A stretch of DNA of 64,000 nucleotides from Collibacillus ludicampi. GTDB lineage: Bacteria > Bacillota > Bacilli > Tumebacillales > BOQE01. The stretch spans positions 464,501-528,500 of the forward strand of contig NZ_BOQE01000001.1 in the NCBI RefSeq assembly GCF_023705585.1, read 5' to 3'. The position numbers were made by a program, and so were the translations under genes. Positions 8,261-17,593 of the stretch are shown here, one piece after another (within the stretch, counting starts at the first letter, position 1; the number at the start of each line of letters is the position of its first letter). The notes below the pieces were generated by a model. That model made no database searches, had not been told where the DNA came from, and saw only the letters and a program-made list of their open reading frames with translations.

Positions 8261-9874
8261 TTACACGTGTGCCGCCAAGATGTCGTCCAACTGTTCCTGT
8301 ATGGTTTGTACCCCGACGCGTTTCACATAGGCGTGGAACGGTTCGCCTTCCAAACGATTTTCTTTATAGAAGGTTATGAGTCGTGCCAATACAGGTGCGA
8401 CTTGATCGGCAGGAATGCGACCTTTCAGCTTCGTGTTAAATGTGGCGCCCGGCCCGAGAGTACCCCCTACGGAAAGATCGAACGCGTCGACCATCCCATT
8501 TTCCGTTTTCATGAGTGATCCCTGTAGACCGATATCGGCAACTTGCTGCTGTCCGCATGAGTTCGGGCAACCGTTCACATGCAGGCGAATCGGTGTATCC
8601 AGTTGTACATGTTCATCAAGATACGTTGCGATTTCGCGCATACGTTCTTTCGTTTCCACGAGCGCCAAGTTGCAGAACTCGATCCCCGTACAGGATACCG
8701 CATGGCCGATGAACGTCTTTGGAAATGGAGTGAGACGTTCCAGCAACTTTTCACCGAGGAACGCTGTCAGCTTTTCATCGGGTATGCCGGGAATCACAAC
8801 ATTCTGTGAGTTACATGTACGTACCGTACCGTCGCCATACACATCGGCCAAGCGAGCCAATTCTTCCAATTCATCTGCGTTCATGCGACCGACGGGAACC
8901 GAAAGGCCCACATAGTTAAGCCCTGGCTGTTTCTGTTTATGCACACCTGTAAAATAGCCTGCATTCCATCCGACAACGCGGTCGACGCCGCGGGTTGGCA
9001 GTTCGCCCGTGAGCTTCAACAGCTCTTCGCGGAATTTTTCCGGCCCCCAGTCGTTCACCAGGAATTTCAAACGTGCATGATTGCGCTTCTCGCGATATCC
9101 GAAATCGCGGAAGATTGTCGTCACGCCGATGGCTACTTTGAGCACTTCCTCCGGTCGTACAAAAACATCCAGTTGTTTCGCGAGAAACGGTTTGGCAGAC
9201 AAACCGCCGCCTACCCATACATGGAAGCCGACGACTTCTTCTCCGTCGATCTCTTTCGTCGCGGGTGTAAAAGCCAAGTCATTGATTTCTGCATGACCTG
9301 CGTTATAGATATTTGCAGAGATCGATATTTTGTATTTGCGCGGCAAATTCGAAAAATCTCTGTTGCCCAAGAAAAAGTCCGCCACTTCTTTGACAATCGG
9401 TCGCGTGTCTATTAATTCATTCGGATCGATCCCGGCAAGCGGATTCCCTACGATGTTACGAGGGCAGTCTCCGCACGCTTCTGTGGAAGACAAGCCTACT
9501 GAGGCAAGTCTTTCAAAAATAGCCGGGATATTTTCGATGGTTAGCCAGTGGAATTGAACCGATTGACGTGTCGTAACATCCACAAGACCCCGCCCAAAAT
9601 CACGGCTGATCCCCGCTAATGTACGCGCTTGTTCTGAAGTCAAAATCCCTGATGGGATCCGCACCCGCATCATGAAGTGTCCTTTTTTCGGTTTTTGTTG
9701 ATACACGCCCGCCCATTTGAACCGGTCAAAATCTTCTGGTGTAATCGCATCAAAACCTAATTTCGAATATCGATAGATGTCTTCGAATACATCTAATCCG
9801 TCTTTTTCCAGCTTTAAAAGTTCCGTTTTGTTAAGTTTCGACGGATCATTCGCCCATTTCGCCTCATAAGCCAC
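8261..9874 (-). CDS. ferredoxin-type nitrite/sulfite reductase
   Basis: A siroheme and [4Fe-4S] enzyme for the six-electron reduction of nitrite or sulfite. It has the duplicated nitrite/sulfite reductase half-domains and, near the C-terminus, the cofactor ligands SCTGIEFC and NGCPNSC (Cys 395, 401, 436 and 440 from the preferred start). The frame opens at TTG 9949 without a ribosome site; GTG 9874, nine bases after AAAAGGGGG (9884-9892), is preferred and gives 537 residues, close to the usual length. The family does not by itself separate assimilatory nitrite (NirA) from sulfite reduction, and no nitrate or sulfate genes adjoin. A terminator follows at 8141-8194. Confidence 0.88.
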   Translation of the reverse strand: MAYEAKWANDPSKLNKTELLKLEKDGLDVFEDIYRYSKLGFDAITPEDFDRFKWAGVYQQKPKKGHFMMRVRIPSGILTSEQARTLAGISRDFGRGLVDVTTRQSVQFHWLTIENIPAIFERLASVGLSSTEACGDCPRNIVGNPLAGIDPNELIDTRPIVKEVADFFLGNRDFSNLPRKYKISISANIYNAGHAEINDLAFTPATKEIDGEEVVGFHVWVGGGLSAKPFLAKQLDVFVRPEEVLKVAIGVTTIFRDFGYREKRNHARLKFLVNDWGPEKFREELLKLTGELPTRGVDRVVGWNAGYFTGVHKQKQPGLNYVGLSVPVGRMNADELEELARLADVYGDGTVRTCNSQNVVIPGIPDEKLTAFLGEKLLERLTPFPKTFIGHAVSCTGIEFCNLALVETKERMREIATYLDEHVQLDTPIRLHVNGCPNSCGQQQVADIGLQGSLMKTENGMVDAFDLSVGGTLGPGATFNTKLKGRIPADQVAPVLARLITFYKENRLEGEPFHAYVKRVGVQTIQEQLDDILAAHV

Positions 9875-10052
9875 CGGATATAGCCCCCTTTTCCGACCAA
9901 ATAAGTGCGGATTGATTTTCGATACGTATACTATACGATACAAACTCAAGAATGTCTATAGGGATTTTCAGAATAATGTTACTGTATGCATGTCTCCCTT
10001 CTCTTCCTCATATCTTTTGTTTAGAGAAGATACGGGGGACGGTGAGAACCGC

Positions 10053-10382
10053 ATGAGTTTTCTTTCTACATTAGTTCTCGATTTTACGGTGGCACTCGGG
10101 TTGATGTTAGGAGGTTCCCTCGTCGGTGCTGTCGGCGCCCTGCTCACTCATCACCCTCCTATGTACACGATGGTACGCCTCGCTGACCAATTGAAGATTT
10201 GGGCACTCGTAGCTGCACTTGGCGGTTCGATGGATACTTTAAAAGAAATCGCGGATGGGGTATTTGGGTGGAAACTATCACCCGTTGTCAAACAATTTTC
10301 CTTTTTAATGGCCGCTTTCCTCGGTAGCCAAACCGGATATCTGTTAATCAAATGGCTGGCATACGGTTATGAAGAAGGATGA
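10053..10382 (+). CDS. ytrH: sporulation membrane protein YtrH
   Basis: A 109-residue membrane protein matching YtrH, a sigma-E-controlled, mother-cell sporulation protein of Bacillus. It has hydrophobic segments at about 3-30, 45-55 and 80-98, with the family-like core LMLGGSLVGAVGALLTHHPPMY. The frame stays open upstream to 9912, but ATG 10053 is preferred because GGTGAG lies about seven bases before it and the family is about 110 residues long. Three bases separate it from ytrI. It is good evidence that the organism sporulates. Confidence 0.85.
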   Translation: MSFLSTLVLDFTVALGLMLGGSLVGAVGALLTHHPPMYTMVRLADQLKIWALVAALGGSMDTLKEIADGVFGWKLSPVVKQFSFLMAAFLGSQTGYLLIKWLAYGYEEG

Positions 10383-10385
10383 AGC

Positions 10386-10889
10386 ATGAGAAGACAAATC
10401 AAGGGGTTTGCCGCTGTGTTTGTTATTGGATTCATCGCCGGTTCCGCTTCACTTGTCGCTATTAAGGGACATGATGTAGAACAACTCTACGCCAAAATCG
10501 CCCAGCTTAAAGTAGAGAACGAACAACTGAAAGAGATCAATGAATCAGTGGAAAAGGAACTCGCGCAGAAAAAACGCCAAAGTATCCGCCGGATCCGCAA
10601 AGTCGAAGTTCATATACAAGGTAAGGATGGAGAGCTCGATGATTTTACAAAACTCGCCATTTATAAATTCATCACGCAAAAAACGAAACCATTGATTGAG
10701 CAGGATCTGACATGGATTGACAAGAAATCCGGCGATGATATGAAACCTGATGATTTGATCCGTGAATTGATTAATGATCAAAAGGTTCAAGTGAATAACA
10801 ATTCATATCGTATCAAGTATCAAGCAGCGACGATCGGCGAAATTCTCAAGCTGTGGGTGGTCGTAGAAAAAGAGGCTCCAGCCTCTTAA
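10386..10889 (+). CDS. ytrI: sporulation protein YtrI
   Basis: A 167-residue protein with an N-terminal transmembrane segment (about 8-28), a coiled-coil stretch (about 32-68, ENEQLKEINESVEKEL) and a C-terminal globular domain. This matches YtrI, encoded next to YtrH in Bacillus and needed for efficient sporulation with unknown mechanism. It sits three bases after ytrH, in the usual order. A small inverted repeat (AGAGGCT-CCA-GCCTCT) overlaps the stop codon but has no clear T run. Confidence 0.85.
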   Translation: MRRQIKGFAAVFVIGFIAGSASLVAIKGHDVEQLYAKIAQLKVENEQLKEINESVEKELAQKKRQSIRRIRKVEVHIQGKDGELDDFTKLAIYKFITQKTKPLIEQDLTWIDKKSGDDMKPDDLIRELINDQKVQVNNNSYRIKYQAATIGEILKLWVVVEKEAPAS

Positions 10890-11098
10890 CATGTTTGTTC
10901 ACGTGTCCTTCTCTTATGTTCTCACATTTTTGAGATGGAATATGAAATATCTTCCCAGACCAAGAGCCGTTTCTTTAACTCGGAGCCTCCGGTGAACCGG
11001 TCGATTCACCCATTATTTCTTCAATAATTCTTTGATTCGTTTGAAGTCCTTTCCGATCCCCGATTCATAAATACCTATTTCAGACTCATATCATTTAT

Positions 11099-12126
11099 TC
11101 ATTTTTGGTCGGATGTTAACATGGCATCTTGTATCCGAATCTTTTGGCGAATCAGTCCTGCTTCAAAGAAAGTATCTGCGATGCACTGCTGTGCTGCCAC
11201 TACGTCAGCAGTCAGTGGATACTCGCCGTATTCTCGCCTTTCCAAGGTTCGTCGCCAAATCACTTCCGGAATTTTGGTGTCAATAGAAAATTGTGTCGCT
11301 GCCTGTCTGGGGTTCACCTGAATTTCCTGATGTATCTTGCTCAACTCTTGAATTAACAGGTTCTGAATTTCAGGATATTGCTGCACATATTCCCGTCTTC
11401 CCAGGATAAATCCATATTGGCGAGGCAAACCCTTCGCATCCGGAGTATTCTGGCCCCCGCATGCTCCTCCGCGTCCGCCAAATAGGGATCCCAGATGACC
11501 CAAGCGTCCACATCTCCGCGTTCAAACGCTGTCCTCGCATCGGATGGCTGCAAATTGACCGGTGTAATATCCGAAATGCTCAAACCGACGGTTGCTAAAG
11601 CGGAAAGCAACGTATAATGGGCGCTGGATCCCTTGGCAAAAGCCACCTTTTTCCCTTTGAGATCCGACAAGCTGTGAATGGTAGAGTTTTTCGGCACGAC
11701 GATTGCTCTTGCCACTTCTGGTTCATAAGCCAGATACACCAATTGCGACCCGGGATTGGCTTCCGCAAGCACAGCAGGCGCTCCGCCCGAATACCCGATA
11801 TCAATTTTTCCCGCATTCAGTGCTTCCAATAGAGGTGGGCCAGATTGGAACTCAAACCAGCTTACATGTACTCCATGCGACGACAACCTCTCCTCGATGC
11901 TTCGCTTTTGCTTGACAAAAAGAAGAAGGGAAGATTTTTGATACCCAATGCGTAATTCTTTCGGCCAGTCCCCCTGATTCCCCTGCTGGGTCGAGGACTC
12001 TCCGTTTTTCGAGGAGGGCCCGGATTGTTTCGCCGCACCCGTCGCACCCCCATTTCCACATGCGGTTGCAAACACCAAAAGCAGAACCAGCAAGCTCAAC
12101 CCGGAAAATATTTTTTTACCTTTCAT
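11099..12126 (-). pseudogene. ssuA: aliphatic sulfonate ABC transporter, substrate-binding lipoprotein (frameshifted)
   Basis: The N-terminal part (12126 to about 11440) has a lipoprotein signal ending in TACG and the SsuA/TauA-type periplasmic fold. The C-terminal part continues in another frame from about 11440 to 11099. The join near ILR|DAKGLPRQYGF needs one extra G at about 11437-11445 (CTCCGGATG should read CTCCGGGATG). As written the protein ends in about 30 wrong residues after ARILR. Either this is a true frameshift or a base missed in a short G run; the decayed ssuD in the same operon favours real decay. Confidence 0.8.
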
Positions 12127-12136
12127 GACACCCTCC

Positions 12137-12907
12137 TCATCCCGCGTGATTCTCCATCAGCCGAAGCGGAGTTCTTTCTTCTTCTCCGATGATTCGCTTC
12201 AAAATTTTATCAACGATTTCCGCAAACGCTGCGTGGCCTCGTTGGCGGGGCCGCTGCAGATGTATGGGCAGATCCATCGTAAATGTCCCGTCTTCAATCA
12301 ATAACACCCGGTCGGCTAATGTGACCGCTTCTTCCACATCATGGGTAATCATAAACGCCGTGAATCTTAGATCCAACCAAAGACGTTCGATCAACCGTTG
12401 CATCTCAATCCGGGTCAACGCGTCCAATGCTCCTAACGGTTCATCGAGCAAGAGCAGGCGTGGCTCACTTGCCAGCGCTCGAGCTAATGCCACCCGCTGT
12501 CGCTGCCCTCCGGACAAGACAGAAGGCCACTCATCGGATCGATGAGCCAAACCCACCTGCTGAAGAGCGCGTTTCGCTCTTTCTCGCCAATCACCCCTCA
12601 GGCCGAGTCCGACGTTTTCCATCACCCTTTTCCACGGCAGCAATCGGGAATCTTGAAACATGACCCGCGCCTGCGAATTGAGTCCCTGTAGGGGTTGGCC
12701 ATCCAGCAGGATGCTGCCCGCATATGCCGTATCCAGCCCGGCAATCAGACGCAACAAGGTGCTTTTCCCACATCCGCTTCTCCCGATGATCGCAACGAAT
12801 TCCCCCGGTTCCACTTCCAGGTTAAGACCGCGCAATACTTCGTTCGATCCGAAGCTTTTCTGCAGCTGTTCAATCTTCAAGTGCGATCCATAACCGTCCG
12901 ATTTCAT
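12137..12907 (-). CDS. ssuB: aliphatic sulfonate ABC transporter ATP-binding protein
   Basis: A 256-residue ABC ATPase with Walker [10 protein letters not shown], signature [14 protein letters not shown] and Walker [13 protein letters not shown], and the switch His in MITHDVEEA. It fits the SsuB/TauB/NrtD branch that powers sulfonate, taurine or nitrate importers; the ssuD remnant and SsuC-like permease upstream favour sulfonates. ATG 12907 follows GGAGGAAAGG. It lies between the permease and the frameshifted binding protein. The gene is intact, but with ssuA and ssuD broken the system is probably non-functional. Confidence 0.88.
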   Translation of the reverse strand: MKSDGYGSHLKIEQLQKSFGSNEVLRGLNLEVEPGEFVAIIGRSGCGKSTLLRLIAGLDTAYAGSILLDGQPLQGLNSQARVMFQDSRLLPWKRVMENVGLGLRGDWRERAKRALQQVGLAHRSDEWPSVLSGGQRQRVALARALASEPRLLLLDEPLGALDALTRIEMQRLIERLWLDLRFTAFMITHDVEEAVTLADRVLLIEDGTFTMDLPIHLQRPRQRGHAAFAEIVDKILKRIIGEEERTPLRLMENHAG

Positions 12908-12940
12908 AACCTTTCCTCCTCCTGTTCCATGGTTGAAAAC

Positions 12941-13726
12941 TTACAAATTTTGATAAACGGAATGCCACCTCAACCATCGCTTCTCAACAAATTTGACAAT
13001 CACGTCAGCCAATTTTCCAAACAGGGCATACAACAAGATGCTTAGTACCACTACGTCCGTCTGCATGAACTCACGTGCGTTCATGGCCATATATCCAATT
13101 CCTTTGTCTGAAGCGATGGTCTCCGCTACAATTAAAGTCAACCACATAATCCCGAGTGCGTACCGCACCCCGACGAGGATTGAGGGAAGTGCACCGGGTA
13201 ACAAGATCTTCCAAAAAAGGTGCCAGGCATTCAATCCGTATACTTTCCCCATCTCAAGCAGACCCGGATCCACGTTTCGAATGCCGTGTAACGTATTTGC
13301 ATACACGGGAAACAAAACCCCAAGTGACACCAGAAACAGTTTGGCTTGCTCGCCGATGCCAAACCAGAGGATGACCAACGGAATCATCGCCAGATGCGGG
13401 ATATTGCGTATCATCTGGATCGTGGTGTCAAACAATCGTTCCGCAAACCGAAATACACCATTTGCCAATCCCAGTGCAAACCCGAGACTGCCCCCAATCA
13501 GGAATCCCATAATCGCCCGTTCAAAACTTATGGACATGTGCTGGAACAGTTCCCCGTTACTAACCAGTTGCCAAGCGGCGGCAACCACTTGGGTGGGCGC
13601 CGGCAGGATTTTGACAGACAACCAACCGGATTGGGCGAGCCACTGCCAAGCCAACACCAGCAACGCCGGAAGCAGCCATGGCACCCCCCGATTCGCGAAC
13701 CATCGACCGATATCGTCCCGTTTCAT
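12941..13726 (-). CDS. ssuC: aliphatic sulfonate ABC transporter permease
   Basis: A 261-residue permease with about six membrane segments and the BPD-transport EAA-like loop near residues 160-185 ([19 protein letters not shown]), typical of SsuC/TauC. The C-terminal RWHSVYQNL also fits the family. Its ATG overlaps the stop codon of the ssuD remnant (13723-13726, ATGA), so translation is probably coupled to that remnant. Intact. Confidence 0.88.
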   Translation of the reverse strand: MKRDDIGRWFANRGVPWLLPALLVLAWQWLAQSGWLSVKILPAPTQVVAAAWQLVSNGELFQHMSISFERAIMGFLIGGSLGFALGLANGVFRFAERLFDTTIQMIRNIPHLAMIPLVILWFGIGEQAKLFLVSLGVLFPVYANTLHGIRNVDPGLLEMGKVYGLNAWHLFWKILLPGALPSILVGVRYALGIMWLTLIVAETIASDKGIGYMAMNAREFMQTDVVVLSILLYALFGKLADVIVKFVEKRWLRWHSVYQNL

Positions 13727-13995
13727 ACCAACGCCTCCTTATACTTCGGAAGGTGCTTAAGGGCAACGATTTCTCCAAATGATCCATCCCACAAATTGGG
13801 ACTGATTTCGAGCATTCCCCTACTTTCCTTGTAGAAGTTCGATCTTCCCGTCGGTACCAATCTCCCGCCATATCCGAGCGAATCGGACGCCTGTGCAATC
13901 TGACGAAGATCGTCGTAATCGGTCGCCCTTCCCCTCACAGTCGTTCCTAAATACTGTCCGTTCTCATGCGTTGGTAAAAACAAGAATACCTTCAT
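13723..13995 (-). pseudogene. ssuD: alkanesulfonate monooxygenase remnant with large internal deletion
   Basis: FMNH2-dependent SsuD proteins are about 360-380 residues; this frame has only 90. Residues 1-50 ([18 protein letters not shown], ...PTGRS) match the SsuD N-terminus. The sequence then jumps to [11 protein letters not shown], which in full-length SsuD lies near residue 290. About 235 codons are therefore missing in frame, and the last 20 residues are not recognisable. The active-site core is gone, so no activity is expected. ATG 13995 lies nine bases after GGGAGG. The stop still overlaps ssuC, preserving operon coupling. Confidence 0.8.
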
Positions 13996-14108
13996 GTTTC
14001 TCAACCTCCCGTTGCGTCTTCTTTAAGTCTGGAATGGAAATACCGCATCTTTCGCGTAACTAGAGAGAATAAACTGTCCAAGAAGCGATTCCCCCTTTTC
14101 AAAAGACA

Positions 14109-14151
14109 AGCCCCCTGATATACGGCTTTCATGCCGTAAATCAGGGGGCTT
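14109..14151 (-). other. strong hairpin in the ssu operon leader
   Basis: AAGCCCCCTGAT-A-TACGGC (14109-14126) pairs with GCCGTA-A-ATCAGGGGGCTT (14133-14151), giving about 17 paired bases around a six-base loop. It lies in the roughly 210-base untranslated leader between the promoter at 14223-14252 and ssuD. There is no T run on the minus strand, so it looks like a structural or processing element rather than a classic terminator. Confidence 0.55.
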
Positions 14152-14222
14152 CTGGTGGTCCAGTCAGCCACAGCTTTATTCCGACTAATCAGATTTATTT
14201 AATGAAATTGTTTGTGTTCCTT

Positions 14223-14252
14223 ATCTTACCTTTCACTCTTTCGTTTTGTCAA
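14223..14252 (-). promoter_or_regulatory. sigma-A promoter of the ssu operon
   Basis: Minus strand TTGACA (14247-14252), an 18-base spacer and TAAGAT (14223-14228). Transcription should start near 14216, giving a long leader with the hairpin at 14109-14151. The rest of 14005-14489 shows nothing else recognisable. Confidence 0.65.
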
Positions 14253-14489
14253 CCCATCTTTTGAAAAATCTTTTTTCGTGAAAAAGAGTGACTTCAAAAA
14301 GCGGCACTTGCCTTTTTACAGGCACATAGGATATCGTCTCGATATTCGTGCCCTTAGCTTTTGTTCCGCTGGTCGGTTCTGAGAGCCCACGTAACAAAGT
14401 CCATTTGATGTCGCAGCTATATACATTTGCCATTGTTCATAAACAAACAAAGTCCAATAAACCGTTTGGTTACTTTTTGTCTCCACTGT

Positions 14490-15134
14490 CTAACACTCCA
14501 TGGTTATTTTATTGCGATTTAATCGGCGATAATCTGTCGGCGTATGACCCGTTTTCTTCTTAAACAAGGTTATAAAGTAAGCTGTATTGGGAATGCCTAC
14601 TGCCAGAGAAATTTCTGTAATGGTTTTATCCGAAGTGGTAAGATACTGAATGGCTTTGGAAATTCTCGTTTGCTGGATATATTCGGCCGGGGTTATCCCT
14701 TTGATCCGTTTAAACGTACGATGCAAATGATAGGGACTGCCATGACACATGTCTGCCAATGTTTCCAGCGTTAAAGTTTCACCGTAATTCGTGTCAATGA
14801 ATTGTGTGATTTGGTCCACCCATTCTTCATCCGGCAACCGTTGTCCGGTCGGTTTGCATCGTTTGCATGGGCGAAAATTTTCCGATAGGGCCTGCTGTAC
14901 ATTTTGAAAGATGCGTACATTTTCAATTTTGGGAGGCCTGGATTTACAAGAAGGACGGCAAAAAATACCTGTCGTCTTTACGGCGTAAAAAAATTTATCA
15001 TCGTAGGACGAATCGTTGTTCACGATCGCTTGCCACATTTCGTCTGTAATACTTTCCTCACCCGTAACTACTTCATTAGCGTTCTGAGGTACCATTTGAA
15101 TATTCTCATGTTCTTGCTGTGTTTTATTCTTCAT
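14490..15134 (-). CDS. adaA: Ada-type methylphosphotriester-DNA methyltransferase / AraC regulator
   Basis: A 214-residue protein built like Bacillus AdaA. The N-terminal Ada zinc domain takes methyl groups from DNA phosphotriesters; its four Zn cysteines are seen in FCRPSCKSRPP and CKRCKPT, the first being the methyl acceptor. The C-terminal AraC helix-turn-helix (about 105-205) includes CHGSPYHLHRTFKRIKGITP. It should activate the adaptive response to DNA alkylation. ATG 15134 is preferred over the upstream in-frame 15218 because a full-length Shine-Dalgarno, GGAGGTGATCCA (15136-15147), precedes it. No adaB (O6-methylguanine methyltransferase) adjoins. Confidence 0.9.
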   Translation of the reverse strand: MKNKTQQEHENIQMVPQNANEVVTGEESITDEMWQAIVNNDSSYDDKFFYAVKTTGIFCRPSCKSRPPKIENVRIFQNVQQALSENFRPCKRCKPTGQRLPDEEWVDQITQFIDTNYGETLTLETLADMCHGSPYHLHRTFKRIKGITPAEYIQQTRISKAIQYLTTSDKTITEISLAVGIPNTAYFITLFKKKTGHTPTDYRRLNRNKITMEC

Positions 15135-15314
15135 TTGGATCACCTCCACACAAAGTATACCTTGGTAGATTGCCGCGCGTACGTTTCCACGAATATAAAA
15201 GCAAGATTTCAAAATCACACGGAATCATTTTATGTTAAACCTAAGAATGGATCGTTATGGTTATAAAAAAGGCGTTTCGTGGAAACCTTCGGCCGATACG
15301 TAGAGTGGGAGGCA

Positions 15315-15364
15315 GTGTCACGTCAAGAGGTGAGTCAATAGCGAGTTCCTCTACAACGTGACAC
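15315..15364. other. isolated 50-bp hairpin
   Basis: GTGTCACGT (15315-15323) pairs with ACGTGACAC (15356-15364), and inside it AGAGG (15326-15330) pairs with CCTCT (15348-15352). A short T run follows on the plus side (CATTTTTG). A second inverted pair (TTGCGT/ACGCAA) lies just beyond, at about 15377-15403. No gene is visible in 15135-15487. It could be a terminator region, a structured RNA or an insertion-sequence relic. Confidence 0.4.
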
Positions 15365-15487
15365 CCGTCATTTTTGCGTCAAAATAAGGCATTTCTTTAC
15401 GCAATTTTGGATCATTACCAGCCGACATGAATAGCTTTCAAAATATGCAAGTACAAGTTTGTCCAAAATGAAGCATTATGGGTTACA

Positions 15488-17593
15488 TTATCGAATTTTT
15501 AATAACCGTAACCCATTCAACGTAACCAGTATGGTCGCACCCATATCAGCGAGGATTGCCAACCAGAGTGTAAGCCATCCCGGAAAAACCAAAAGGACAG
15601 CCATTAACTTCGTGATTAATGCAAACGAGATGTTTTGTTTTATGACGCGCACTGCACTGCGGCCGAGGCGAATGGTAAAAGGAAGTTTGGACAGATCGTC
15701 TGACATTAACGCGATATCCGCGGTTTCCAAGGCGATATCCGTACTCACGCCTCCCATTGCGATCCCTACCGTCGCGGAAGCAAGTGCCGGAGCATCATTC
15801 ATCCCATCCCCAATCATCGCAACTTTTCCATATTTGTCGCGCAGCTGCTTGATTTTCTCCAATTTGTTTTGCGGTAACAATTCAGCATGATATTCGTCAA
15901 CGCCAACCCGCTTGGCAATCGTAGCTGCCGTTTTGTTGTTATCGCCGGTGAGCATAATGGTTTTTTCGATACCCGCGTTTTTTAATTCACGAACAGCTTC
16001 GACGCTTTGCTCCCTGACTTGATCCGCAACCGCGATCAAGCCGAGAATCTTTTCTTTAGTTCCTAGGATCATAACAGTCTTACCCTGCTCTTGCAGCGAC
16101 GAGATCCGCTCTTCAATCAAGGAGAGATCCCCGTGAAGCTCTTCAAACAGACGAGGATTTCCGATATAGTACGTTTCCCCTCCAATTCTTCCCGAAGCGC
16201 CTTTCCCCGTGATTGCCGCGAAACCTTCTGCCGGATGCGGAGACATGTTGTTTTCTTCCGCTTTATGCACGATCGCTTTTGCCAACGGATGTTCGGACAA
16301 TTTCTCCAGTCTCGCTGCTATTTCTAGAATATCGAGCTGGTTCTTTCTGCTCACTGTTTCGATATCTGTGACGGCCGGTTCACCTTTGGTTAGCGTTCCG
16401 GTTTTATCGAATGCGATAGCTTTCAGGTTGCCCGCCTCCTCCAAAAACACGCCGCCTTTAATCAAAACACCGTTTTTCGCAGCAGAACCGATCGCGGACA
16501 CGATCGCCACCGGTGTCGAAACGATCAGCGCGCAAGGGCACGCAACAACCAGGAGAGCTAATCCTTCGTAAACCCAACGGTTCCAATCACCTCCTGAAAG
16601 TGGAGGAATTACCGTAACGGCGACCGCCAACGCCATGACAATCGGCGTATAATATTTGGCGAATGTATCTACGAACGCTTGAGAAGGCGCTCTTTCGTTT
16701 TGTGCTTCTTCCACCAAGTGAACGATTTTCGCAATCGTAGTATCTTCGACCAATTTGTTGACGCGGACTTGAATCGCGCCCTGTTGGTTGAGGCTTCCCG
16801 CGTAAACCGCGTCGCCGATGTTTTTTCCAACCGGCATGGATTCACCGGTGATCGCCGCTTCATTGATCGACGATGTTCCGTCAATGATTTCCCCATCAAT
16901 CGCGATCTTCTCTCCGGGTTTAACCAAAACGACATCGCCTACGATCAGCTCCTCGACAGGAATTTTGTATTCTTTTCCGTTACGAATGACGGTCGCCTCT
17001 TTTGGCGCGATGTCCATCAAGGAGCGAATCGATTGCCGGGCTTTCTCCATGGAATAGGATTCAAGCATCTCGCTAACAGAGAAAAGAAACGCCACGACCG
17101 CCGCTTCTTTCCATTGCCCGATGAACAACGCCCCCACGATCGCTACGCTCATAAGGACATTCATATCAAAGTTCAACCGAAGCAGATTCCGAATCCCTTT
17201 GATCGCGACGGAATATCCACCGGCAACCATTGAAATGAGCAAGAAGGTTTTGGCCGAAACACTGTTCTCTTGAAACATCAAACCGATGAGCGAGGTAATG
17301 AGAGATACGCTCGCCGTAATCGACTTGCGATTGGATTCCCAAAAGGACTTGTTCACCGTGGATTCAGGAGCCCCCACCGGATGAATGGTGACGTTCTCCA
17401 CTTTCTTGATTTCTCTTTGCAATTCATCGTCAGAGATTGCCCCGACAATCGTCAGTTTTGCTGCTGCAAAATTCAATTTTGCCTCTTTTACGCCAGGCAC
17501 CGCCTGGACATGCCGCTCCAATTTCGCGGCACAATCCGCTCAGGTCAATCCTGTTAATCGGTATTGTTTTTGAACCGCCGAGATGTCATCCAT
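15488..17593 (-). CDS. cadA: Cd/Zn-type P1B ATPase, predicted selenoprotein (UxxC metal-binding domain)
   Basis: ATP-driven efflux of Zn2+/Cd2+/Pb2+, 701 residues from ATG 17593 (AGGAGGTGATTC ribosome site). Seen: one N-terminal metal-binding domain, the CPC motif (VVACPCALIVSTP), DKTGTLT with the phosphorylated Asp, SEHPLAKAI, GDGMNDAPAL and the C-terminal ADMGAT typical of CadA/ZntA. Codon 18 is TGA (17540-17542): it reads YRLTGLT-UGA-ADCAAKLERH, so UGA stands exactly for the first Cys of GLTCADC. The stem TGCCGC/GCGGCA (17526-17531 and 17511-17516) around a nine-base loop starting with G lies eight bases downstream. Selenocysteine decoding is inferred; otherwise only a protein restarting at TTG 17521, without this motif, would be made. 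Confidence 0.8.
17511..17531 (-). promoter_or_regulatory. candidate bacterial SECIS hairpin in cadA
   Basis: A perfect 6-bp stem, TGCCGC and GCGGCA, extendable by two G-U pairs, with loop GAAATTGGA. It starts eight bases after the in-frame TGA, and the first loop G is 14 bases after it. The spacing is slightly shorter than the usual 16-37 bases for bacterial SECIS loops, so confidence is moderate. Confidence 0.55.

Noticed and set aside
8110-8379. 89-residue open frame on the plus strand
   Set aside because: It runs through the terminator at 8141-8194 and into the antisense of the reductase gene; no ribosome site or family resemblance.
14005-14220. SAM (S-box) riboswitch in the ssu leader
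   Set aside because: The conserved S-box core sequences are not present; only a long hairpin is seen.
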